A DNA stretch of 8,337 nucleotides from an uncultured Campylobacter sp. (GTDB taxonomy: Bacteria > Campylobacterota > Campylobacteria > Campylobacterales > Campylobacteraceae): the NCBI RefSeq assembly GCF_938017615.1, contig NZ_CALIJA010000109.1:1-8337 (forward strand), read 5' to 3'. Each line of letters begins with the position of its first letter. Position 1 is the first letter of the stretch. Shown one piece after another: positions 1 through 5,357 of the stretch. The notes beneath the pieces were generated by a model that was not told the DNA's origin, made no database searches, and saw nothing but the letters and a program-made list of their open reading frames with translations. The position numbers and the translations under genes are program-made.

Positions 1-412
1 AGATCAAAAAGTGCTTCAAAATATGGCCGATACTATATCACTGATCGCAGGCCAAAAAGCGCTGATCGTCAATGCAAAAAAATCGGTTGCAGGCTTTAAA
101 GTGCGCGAAGGTTTCCCGGTAGGCATAATGGTTACGTTACGAAAAGAGCAGATGTTTGCCTTCCTAGACAAACTGATCTCTATCGCGCTTCCTAGAGTTA
201 AGGATTTCCGAGGACTACCTAGAACGGGCTTTGACGGACGCGGCAATTACAATTTCGGCTTGCAAGAGCAGCTGATGTTCCCAGAGGTCGAATACGATCA
301 AATTTTAAGAACTCACGGTATGAATATAACCGTCGTAACGACTACAAATAACGATAAAGAGGCATTTAAATTGCTAGAGTTATTCGGCATGCCTTTTGCA
401 AAAGGAAAATGA
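1..412 (+). CDS. rplE: 50S ribosomal protein L5, 5' truncated by window edge
   Basis: L5 binds 5S rRNA and sits in the central protuberance of the large subunit. The frame is open from base 2 and gives 136 residues to the TGA at 410-412. The family normally has about 180 residues, so roughly 45 N-terminal residues lie outside the window. The first visible GTG (11) and ATG (23) are internal codons, not starts. Diagnostic L5 stretches are KSVAGFKVREGFPVG, PRVKDFRGL and FDGRGNYNFGLQEQ, followed by FPEVEYD and the C-terminal ITVVTTTNNDKEA. The stop is 1 nt before the rpsZ ATG and the last codons carry the rpsZ Shine-Dalgarno, so the two are probably translationally coupled. Identification is by family recognition and is very secure. 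Confidence 0.97.
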   Translation, partial: DQKVLQNMADTISLIAGQKALIVNAKKSVAGFKVREGFPVGIMVTLRKEQMFAFLDKLISIALPRVKDFRGLPRTGFDGRGNYNFGLQEQLMFPEVEYDQILRTHGMNITVVTTTNNDKEAFKLLELFGMPFAKGK

Positions 413-413
413 T

Positions 414-599
414 ATGGCAAAAAAATCAATGGTAGCCAAGGCGAAACGCCCCGCTAAATTTAGCACTCGCGCATATACCAGATGTCAAATTTGCGGTCGT
501 CCGCACTCCGTTTATAAGGATTTTGGAATTTGTCGCGTTTGCCTTCGCAAGATGGCAAATGAGGGCTTGATCCCGGGTCTAAAAAAAGCAAGCTGGTAA
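414..599 (+). CDS. rpsZ: 30S ribosomal protein S14, zinc-binding type (S14Z)
   Basis: S14 of the small-subunit head. It has 61 residues, the length of the short C+ form; the zinc-free form is about 100. Two CxxC pairs, C24/C27 and C40/C43, form a zinc knuckle around CQICGRPHSVY and GICRVCLRKMA. The C-terminus GLIPGLKKASW is typical. An in-frame TTG at 396 would add six residues, but the ATG at 414 is preferred: it begins MAKKSM as in homologues, follows the rplE stop by 1 nt, and has AAAGGA at 401-406 at good spacing. The gene keeps the usual position between rplE and rpsH. Since only the zinc form is visible, I cannot say whether a zinc-free paralogue exists elsewhere in the genome. Confidence 0.97.
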   Translation: MAKKSMVAKAKRPAKFSTRAYTRCQICGRPHSVYKDFGICRVCLRKMANEGLIPGLKKASW

Positions 600-608
600 G
601 GAGAAGAG

Positions 609-1004
609 ATGATTAACGATCTTATTTCAGATGGACTAACTCGCATCAGAAATGCTGCGATGCGAAGGCTAGATACGACTAAGCTTTTTCACTCAAACGT
701 AGTCGAGGCTATGCTTAAAATTTTAGCCGAGAAGGGCTATATCGAGAGCTACAACGTAGTAGAGGAAAACAATAAAAAGATCATCAACGTAGTGCTTAAA
801 TACGATGAAAAGGGCAGGAGTGTGATAAACGAAGTTAAAAGAATTTCGACTCCGGGTCGCCGCGTATATCAAGGCAAAGATGAGATCAAGCGCTTCAAAA
901 ACGGCTACGGAACCGTCGTCGTTAGCACAAGCAAAGGCGTTATGAGCGGTATCGACGCGCACAAAGCGGGCGTCGGCGGCGAAGTGCTTTGCACGATCTG
1001 GTAA
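609..1004 (+). CDS. rpsH: 30S ribosomal protein S8
   Basis: S8 is a primary 16S rRNA binder (helix 21 region) needed for central-domain assembly, and in E. coli it is the translational repressor of the spc operon. The 131 residues match the family length. The N-terminal MINDLISDGLTRIRNA and the C-terminal signature TSKGVMSGIDAHKAGVGG are both present, with STPGRRVY at about residues 80-87. AAGGAG at 598-603 overlaps the rpsZ stop and is well placed for the ATG. The gene is followed by an unusually long 77-nt spacer containing a stem-loop (see that entry), which is notable because S8 is the classical regulator of this operon. The link to regulation is only inference. Confidence 0.97.
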   Translation: MINDLISDGLTRIRNAAMRRLDTTKLFHSNVVEAMLKILAEKGYIESYNVVEENNKKIINVVLKYDEKGRSVINEVKRISTPGRRVYQGKDEIKRFKNGYGTVVVSTSKGVMSGIDAHKAGVGGEVLCTIW

Positions 1005-1010
1005 GAAGTT

Positions 1011-1052
1011 TCTACTTTTTATGGCATTGTGGTATCCATTCGTAAAAGTAGA
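1011..1052 (+). promoter_or_regulatory. Stem-loop in the rpsH-rplF spacer
   Basis: TCTACTTTT (1011-1019) and AAAAGTAGA (1044-1052) are perfect 9-nt complements. Inside them ATGG (1021-1024) pairs with CCAT (1036-1039), leaving an 11-nt loop and an asymmetric internal loop (1 nt against 4). No U-run follows the 3' arm, so a simple intrinsic terminator is unlikely, and the downstream ribosomal genes must be transcribed. It lies in the only long gap of this otherwise tight operon, 29 nt before the rplF ATG. Possible roles are an RNA processing site, a partial terminator, or a ribosomal-protein binding site; none can be chosen from sequence alone. Confidence 0.55.
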
Positions 1053-1081
1053 CATACCCTAGACAAATAAAAAGGAAAATT

Positions 1082-1618
1082 ATGTCAAGAATTGGTAAAA
1101 AACCGATCTCTATTCCAAGCGGCTTAGAGGTCAAAATCGACGGCTCGTCGTTAAAATTTAAAAAATCGAATAACGAAAAAGAGCTTGATTTAAAAGGTCA
1201 TGTCGATGTAAAAATCGAAGACGGAAAGATAGAATTCTCACCTAAGGGCGAGGATAGACAGAGCAGGGCGTATTGGGGAACATACCGCGCTTTAGCCAAC
1301 AATATCGTCCTTGGTCTTACCGAGGGCTTTTCAAAACAGCTCGAAATCAACGGCGTCGGCTATAGGGCTGCGATGAAAGGTAAGGTGCTTGAGCTAAATT
1401 TGGGCTTTTCGCATCCGATAAATTTTGAATCTCCAAAGGGAATCGAAATCTCGGTAGATAAAAACGTCGTAACCATCAAAGGCGACGATAAGCAGCAAGT
1501 AGGTCAAGTAGCAGCCGAGATCAGAGGATTCAGACCGCCTGAGCCGTACAAGGGTAAAGGCATCAAGTATCTTGAAGAGCATATCATCCGCAAAGCCGGA
1601 AAAACAGCTAAGAAATAA
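1082..1618 (+). CDS. rplF: 50S ribosomal protein L6
   Basis: L6 binds 23S rRNA near the factor-binding region of the large subunit. It has 178 residues, normal for the family, and starts MSRIGKKPISIPSG. The two tandem L6 domains are residues about 11-82 and 90-164, with the conserved SRAYWGTYRALANN (61-74) and GVGYRA (91-96). The C-terminal signature PEPYKGKGIKY is at 153-163. AAGGA at 1072-1076 serves the ATG. Unlike its neighbours the gene has a real leader (77 nt after rpsH), so it could be controlled partly on its own. Confidence 0.97.
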   Translation: MSRIGKKPISIPSGLEVKIDGSSLKFKKSNNEKELDLKGHVDVKIEDGKIEFSPKGEDRQSRAYWGTYRALANNIVLGLTEGFSKQLEINGVGYRAAMKGKVLELNLGFSHPINFESPKGIEISVDKNVVTIKGDDKQQVGQVAAEIRGFRPPEPYKGKGIKYLEEHIIRKAGKTAKK

Positions 1619-1628
1619 GGGTTGAGAA

Positions 1629-1985
1629 ATGACACAGAACGTATTAAAAAGAAAGATCTCTTTACGAATCAAGAGAAAAAGAAGAATTCGCGCTAAAATT
1701 TCAGGCGTCGCATCTTGCCCTAGAATTTCTATTTTCAAATCCAATAGAACCGTTTACGCTCAGGCTATCGACGACGCGGCGAGCGTAACTTTGTGCGCCA
1801 GCAGCGGCAAGGTTTTAAATTTAAAGGCGAACAAAGAGGGCGCGGCTAGCTTAGCTAAAGATTTAGCCTCCAAGCTAAAAGATAAAGGCATTTCTGAAGC
1901 GATTTTCGATCGCAATGGCTATTTGTATCATGGCGTAATCGCAAGCTTTGCCGAGTCGCTACGCCAAAACGGCATCAAACTATAA
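1629..1985 (+). CDS. rplR: 50S ribosomal protein L18
   Basis: L18 binds 5S rRNA and works with L5 (encoded at the left edge) in the central protuberance. Its 118 residues are the usual length. A basic N-terminal arm (KRKISLRIKRKRRIRAKI) is followed by PRISIFKSNRTVYAQAIDD and the C-terminal FDRNGYLYHGVIASFAESLR, which are hallmark segments. The ATG lies 10 nt after the rplF stop, with AAGGG overlapping that stop (1617-1621). Nothing looks abnormal. Confidence 0.97.
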   Translation: MTQNVLKRKISLRIKRKRRIRAKISGVASCPRISIFKSNRTVYAQAIDDAASVTLCASSGKVLNLKANKEGAASLAKDLASKLKDKGISEAIFDRNGYLYHGVIASFAESLRQNGIKL

Positions 1986-2000
1986 CCCAAAGGAATTATT

Positions 2001-2444
2001 GTGGAAAAGTATAATAGAGAAGAATTCGAAGAGGTAATCGTCAATATCGGTAGGGTTACGAAGGTCGTTAAAGGTGGTAGAAGGTTTAGGTTTACGGCTC
2101 TTATCGTAGTAGGCAATAGAAATGGCTTGGTAGGCTTCGGCTTCGGCAAATCCAAAGAGGTTCCCGACGCGATTAAAAAAGCGGTAGATGATGCGTTTAA
2201 AAATATTATCAAGGTAAATTTAAACGGCTCTACTATCACTCACGATATTGAAGTTAAATACAATGCGAGCAAAATTTTACTTAAGCCGGCGAGCGAAGGT
2301 ACCGGCGTTATCGCAGGCGGCTCCGTGCGCCCGGTTTTAGAACTTGCGGGTGTTAAAGATATCCTTACCAAATCGCTAGGTTCGAACAACTCCTCAAATG
2401 TCGTAAGAGCTACGATGAAAGCTCTTAGTATGTTAAAACACTAA
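2001..2444 (+). CDS. rpsE: 30S ribosomal protein S5 (GTG start)
   Basis: S5 lies on the back of the small subunit at the mRNA entrance and affects decoding accuracy. Translation starts at GTG 2001, 15 nt after rplR, with AAAGGA at 1989-1994. The 147 residues carry the double-stranded RNA binding domain (about 10-75, with VVKGGRRFRFTALIVVGN at 22-39 and GFGFGKSKEVP at 45-55) and the C-terminal domain with PASEGTGVIAGGSVR (96-110). It is shorter than the E. coli protein (about 166 residues) at both ends, which is common. In many bacteria rpmD (L30) follows; here rplO starts 12 nt later with no room for it. Confidence 0.97.
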   Translation: MEKYNREEFEEVIVNIGRVTKVVKGGRRFRFTALIVVGNRNGLVGFGFGKSKEVPDAIKKAVDDAFKNIIKVNLNGSTITHDIEVKYNASKILLKPASEGTGVIAGGSVRPVLELAGVKDILTKSLGSNNSSNVVRATMKALSMLKH

Positions 2445-2456
2445 CAAGGATAAAAG

Positions 2457-2858
2457 ATGGGATTAGAAAATCTTAAAAAAGCCCCAGGCTCGACTCACGC
2501 TACTAAGCGCTTGGGTCGCGGTCAAGGAAGTGGCCTAGGTAAAACTGCGGGTCGCGGTGGCAAGGGTCAGACCGCGCGTACCGGCTCTCATGAAAAAAGA
2601 GGCTTCGAGGGCGGTCAGCAGCCGATTCAGCGAAGGCTTCCAAAGGTAGGTTTTACTTCTAAATTTGAAAAGCCTTACGTGATCAATGTCGATAAAATCG
2701 AAGCTATCAAAGATCTTAGCGAGATCACGATCGAAAGCATCAAATCCGTTCATAAAATTTCAAATTCCGTTAAAAAGATCAAGCTGATCGGCGTAGGTGC
2801 AAAAGCGCTCGCTAGCAAGATCAAAGACGAGAACGTAAAATTTAGCGGACAAAAATAA
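2457..2858 (+). CDS. rplO: 50S ribosomal protein L15
   Basis: L15 is a late-assembling 23S rRNA binder. It has 133 residues. The long basic glycine-rich N-terminal extension (KRLGRGQGSGLGKTAGRGGK, about 17-36) threads into rRNA in known structures, and the conserved GFEGGQQPIQRRLPKVGF follows at about 49-66. The C-terminal globular part ends IKLIGVGAKALASKIK..., typical of the family. AAGGA at 2446-2450 precedes the ATG. The TAA stop (2856-2858) shares its last A with the secY ATG, so translation of secY is probably coupled to L15. Confidence 0.96.
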   Translation: MGLENLKKAPGSTHATKRLGRGQGSGLGKTAGRGGKGQTARTGSHEKRGFEGGQQPIQRRLPKVGFTSKFEKPYVINVDKIEAIKDLSEITIESIKSVHKISNSVKKIKLIGVGAKALASKIKDENVKFSGQK

Positions 2859-4123
2859 TGAATAAATCGCTACGCAACAAAATTCTCATTACTTTGGGCT
2901 TTCTTTTTGCCTATAGGTTGCTAGCTTACGTGCCGGTTCCGGGAGTGGACGTTGAGGTTATAAAGCAATTTTTTCAAAGCAATAGCAACAACGCTTTTGG
3001 AATGTTTAATATGTTTAGCGGTAACGCGGCGGAGCGATTCAGCGTTATCTCGCTAGGCATTATGCCTTATATTACCGCTTCGATCATTATGGAGCTGCTC
3101 GCCGCGACCTTCCCAAATTTAGGCAAGCTCAAAAAAGAGCGCGACGGTATGCAGAAATATATGCAGATCATCAGATACGCTACCATCGTAATCGCTATGG
3201 TTCAATCCATCGGCGTTAGCATTGGCTTACAGAGCATCCACGGACAAACCGGAGCGCCTGCGATAATGGCGGAGAATACCAATGAGTTTGTTTTCATCTC
3301 GTGCATTTCGATGTTAGCAGGCACTATGCTTTTGATGTGGATCGGCGAGCAGATTACGCAGCGCGGCGTCGGTAACGGCACCAGCCTTATTATCTTTGCA
3401 GGTATCGTAAGTGCCATCCCTAGAGCGATCGGAAGTACTGTAAATTTAGTAAATACCGGTGAGATGAACGTTTTAAAGCTAATCGCGATCGTGCTAATCA
3501 TCCTGGCTACTATCGGGGCAATTTTATATGTGGAGCTAGGTGAACGCAGAATTCCGGTATCGTTTTCGCGCAAGGTATTGATGGCGAATCAAAACAAGCG
3601 CATTATGAATTACGTGCCGATCAAGCTAAATTTAAGTGGCGTCATTCCGCCTATTTTTGCAAGCGCGATTTTGATGTTTCCGACTACAATTTTACAGGCA
3701 AGCACCAATCCGATCATCCAAAAGATCCACGATTTCCTAAGCCCTAGCAATTACTTCTTTAACTTTTTGACCTTTGTGTTGGTTATATTTTTTGCGTATT
3801 TTTATGCGTCAATTGCTTTTAATTCCAAGGATATTAGCGAAAATCTAAAGAAGCAGGGCGGATTTATCCCGGGTATTCGTCCGGGCGAGGGAACGGCGAG
3901 CTTTTTAAACGAAGTTGCCAGCCGTCTTACGTTTTGGGGTTCGATCTATCTCGGGTTAGTAACCGTCATTCCGTGGCTGCTCGTTAAATTTATGGGCGTG
4001 CCGTTTTATTTCGGCGGCACCAGCGTGCTGATCGTCGTCTCCGTCGCTCTTGATACGATGAGGCGCATCGAAGCGCAGATCTATATGAACAAATATCAGA
4101 CCCTAAGTGCGGTCGGGCTTTAA
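2858..4123 (+). CDS. secY: Preprotein translocase channel subunit SecY
   Basis: SecY forms the channel of the SecYEG translocon in the inner membrane, through which unfolded preproteins are pushed by SecA or inserted co-translationally. The 421 residues have the expected ten hydrophobic segments. The first is at about 8-27, followed by the plug region around FGMFNMFSGNAAERFS (47-62) and TM2 (about 63-82). The cytoplasmic loop motif GERRIPVSFSRKV is at 228-240 and the C5-type loop GGFIPGIRPGEGT is at 334-346. The C-terminal tail is RRIEAQIYM. The start overlaps the rplO stop by 1 nt and has no good Shine-Dalgarno, so coupling is likely. map starts 1 nt after the stop. Confidence 0.97.
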   Translation: MNKSLRNKILITLGFLFAYRLLAYVPVPGVDVEVIKQFFQSNSNNAFGMFNMFSGNAAERFSVISLGIMPYITASIIMELLAATFPNLGKLKKERDGMQKYMQIIRYATIVIAMVQSIGVSIGLQSIHGQTGAPAIMAENTNEFVFISCISMLAGTMLLMWIGEQITQRGVGNGTSLIIFAGIVSAIPRAIGSTVNLVNTGEMNVLKLIAIVLIILATIGAILYVELGERRIPVSFSRKVLMANQNKRIMNYVPIKLNLSGVIPPIFASAILMFPTTILQASTNPIIQKIHDFLSPSNYFFNFLTFVLVIFFAYFYASIAFNSKDISENLKKQGGFIPGIRPGEGTASFLNEVASRLTFWGSIYLGLVTVIPWLLVKFMGVPFYFGGTSVLIVVSVALDTMRRIEAQIYMNKYQTLSAVGL

Positions 4124-4124
4124 A

Positions 4125-4883
4125 ATGGCGATTTTGCTTAAAACAAAAAAAGATTTAGAGGGGCTTCGTGCGGCGAATAGGATCGTCGCGCAGGCCCTTG
4201 ATTATGCAGCTTCATTCATAAAGCCGGGTCTTAGTTTGCTCGAAGTCGATAAAAAGATCGACGATTTCATCACTTCAAAGGGCGCGTATCCCGCTTTTAA
4301 AGGGTTATACGGCTTTCCAAACGCCGCCTGCCTCTCGCTAAACGAGGTCATCATCCACGGCATCCCAGACGAAACGATCCTGCAAGAGGGCGATATCTTA
4401 GGCGTCGATCTGGGCTCGAAACTAAACGGATATTTCGGCGACAGCGCACGCACTCTGCCCGTCGGTAAAATTTCAAAAGCCGACGAGGAACTTATCGCAT
4501 GCAGTAAGGATACGCTGGAGTTTGCCATCAAAACGATCAGGGTAGGGATGCACTTCAAAGAGCTAAGCTTCGAGATCGAGAAATTTATCCGTGCGCGCGG
4601 CTTCGTGCCGCTATACGGCTTCTGCGGTCACGGCATCGGCAAGCACCCACACGAAGAGCCTGAGATCCCAAACTATCTGGAGGGCAACAATCCAAAATCA
4701 GGCCCCAAAATCAAAAACGGCATGGTCTTTTGCATCGAGCCGATGATCTGCCAAAAGGACGGCACGCCGGTTATCGCCGAGGATAAGTGGAGTACGAGAA
4801 GCAAGGATGGGCTCCGCACTAGCCACTATGAGCACTGTATGGCTGTTTTCGACGACAAGGTAGAAGTCCTAAGCATCGCATAG
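4125..4883 (+). CDS. map: Methionine aminopeptidase, type I
   Basis: Removes the initiator methionine from nascent cytosolic proteins whose second residue is small; a dinuclear-metal pita-bread fold enzyme. The chosen ATG (4125) gives 252 residues, 1 nt after the secY stop; the in-frame GTG at 4107 lies inside secY and would add six non-conserved residues. All expected active-site residues are visible: D95 (GVDLG), D106 (FGDSAR), H169 (GHGIGKHPHEEP), E205 (IEPM) and E236 (HYEH), plus the substrate-contacting H78 in EVIIHGIPD. There is no N-terminal zinc-finger extension, so it is the short type Ia form. It ends the ribosomal cluster here; infA, which follows map in some relatives, is not present. 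Confidence 0.97.
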   Translation: MAILLKTKKDLEGLRAANRIVAQALDYAASFIKPGLSLLEVDKKIDDFITSKGAYPAFKGLYGFPNAACLSLNEVIIHGIPDETILQEGDILGVDLGSKLNGYFGDSARTLPVGKISKADEELIACSKDTLEFAIKTIRVGMHFKELSFEIEKFIRARGFVPLYGFCGHGIGKHPHEEPEIPNYLEGNNPKSGPKIKNGMVFCIEPMICQKDGTPVIAEDKWSTRSKDGLRTSHYEHCMAVFDDKVEVLSIA

Positions 4884-4885
4884 AT

Positions 4886-4948
4886 TTTCGCACAAAAGGC
4901 GACTTGAGCTAGTTAAAATTTTTCACTTTGTCGGTGCGAAATTTCGCC
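4886..4948. terminator. Overlapping inverted repeats just after map
   Basis: TTTCGCAC (4886-4893) is complementary to GTGCGAAA (4934-4941), and inside it CGAC (4900-4903) pairs with GTCG (4930-4933), giving one bulged stem that starts 3 nt after the map stop. A competing pairing joins GGCGA (4898-4902) to TCGCC (4944-4948), and GCGAAATTTCGC (4936-4947) is itself a perfect palindrome. No clean U-run follows, so this is not a textbook intrinsic terminator. It may still mark the 3' end of the operon transcript. Confidence 0.3.
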
Positions 4949-5178
4949 TGCGCTTAGCTTTCGACAATTTTACATCGCTCGCGTCTTGGAATTTTACCTC
5001 AGCCGCTTCATGCATAAATTTTTATCCAAAAGCCTTTTGAAACCTATCGCACTAGAAATTTTAAAAGCCGAGATTTTAGCTCATGCTTTCTGTTTTTAAA
5101 GCCTCGTTTTGTAGTTTCGCTCATAGATTCGCTTTCAATTAAAATTTAGCCTTAAAATTCCGTCGCCCAATTCTACTA

Positions 5179-5192
5179 CCCCCCCCTCCCCC
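5179..5192. repeat. Poly-C tract (C8-T-C5), possible contingency locus
   Basis: Eight C, one T, five C in a spacer that is otherwise A+T rich. Campylobacter genomes are known for poly-G/C tracts of about eight or more that change length by slippage and switch genes on or off. Here the tract is not inside a reading frame I can support; it lies about 20-35 nt upstream of a possible -10 box (5213-5218) and 166 nt before the preferred transferase start, so an effect would be on transcription. The interrupting T should lower its instability. Actual length variation cannot be seen in a single sequence. Confidence 0.6.
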
Positions 5193-5212
5193 GTATCTTT
5201 AAAATTTAGCTG

Positions 5213-5218
5213 TAAAAT
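5213..5218 (+). promoter_or_regulatory. Possible -10 box for the transferase gene
   Basis: TAAAAT matches the sigma-70 consensus TATAAT at five of six positions and is preceded by A+T-rich sequence, as in Campylobacter promoters, which lack a conserved -35. Transcription would start near 5225. The same word occurs at 5200-5205 and in the upstream repeat copy, so the choice is weak. Confidence 0.25.
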
Positions 5219-5228
5219 TTGAAGCGTA

Positions 5229-5280
5229 AAGGCGCGCAAGTAAGCAAGCTCAAAGCTTTAAGCGGCTAAGATTGCGCCTT
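5229..5280 (+). promoter_or_regulatory. Long imperfect leader hairpin upstream of the transferase gene
   Basis: AAGGCGC (5229-5235) is complementary to GCGCCTT (5274-5280); after a GC bulge (5236-5237), AA (5238-5239) pairs with TT (5272-5273). A small inner hairpin AAGC (5246-5249)/GCTT (5255-5258) has a 5-nt loop. The 3' arm is followed by GATTTT, faintly terminator-like. If transcription starts near 5225, this structure would lie at the very 5' end of the mRNA. It could stabilise the leader or attenuate; it could also be chance. Confidence 0.3.
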
Positions 5281-5345
5281 GATTTTAAAGCGAAAACATG
5301 TCGCGCTACGCAGAGTGCGCGCCGTCGCATCTCTTCGTACAAGGC

Positions 5346-5349
5346 AGGA
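5346..5349 (+). promoter_or_regulatory. Ribosome binding site deciding the transferase start
   Basis: AGGA sits 8 nt before the ATG at 5358. The in-frame upstream ATG at 5298 has no comparable site, so translation most likely begins at 5358. Confidence 0.6.
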
Positions 5350-5357
5350 AATATAAA

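Larger units (their letters stand above)
5139..5219. repeat. Pair of 21-nt imperfect direct repeats
   Basis: Copies at 5139-5159 and 5199-5219 agree at 18 of 21 positions: both read TTAAAATTTAGC, then CT or TG, then TAAAATT, then C or T. Their starts are exactly 60 nt apart and they flank the poly-C tract. Each copy carries two TAAAAT words that could act as -10 boxes. The rest of the 60-nt units is not alike, so this is not a continued tandem array. The A+T-rich words are common in such spacers, so chance or drift from a shared dispersed motif is possible. Confidence 0.5.
4884..5297. other. Long non-coding spacer between map and the transferase gene
   Basis: About 410 nt without a convincing gene on either strand. 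It is A+T rich, full of AAAATTT/TTTAGC words, and lacks any tRNA- or rRNA-like segment that I can recognise. Its content is listed separately: overlapping inverted repeats near 4886-4948, a 21-nt direct repeat pair, a poly-C tract, a possible -10 box and a leader hairpin. The longest ATG-started + frame I read through it (5010-5099, 29 codons) has no Shine-Dalgarno. The region looks like a junction where the ribosomal operon was cut off from its usual downstream genes, which is inference. Confidence 0.6.

Noticed and set aside
396..413. Upstream TTG start for rpsZ
   Set aside because: It overlaps rplE and adds residues not seen in S14; the ATG at 414 has a good ribosome binding site.
1011..1052. 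Intrinsic terminator within the ribosomal operon
   Set aside because: No U-run follows the stem and essential genes lie directly downstream; kept only as a regulatory or processing structure.
4107..4124. Upstream GTG start for map
   Set aside because: It lies inside secY and the added residues are not part of the family; ATG 4125 fits the family start MAI.
5010..5099. Small + strand frame of 29 codons in the map-transferase spacer
   Set aside because: No Shine-Dalgarno, no recognisable family, and the composition resembles the surrounding spacer.
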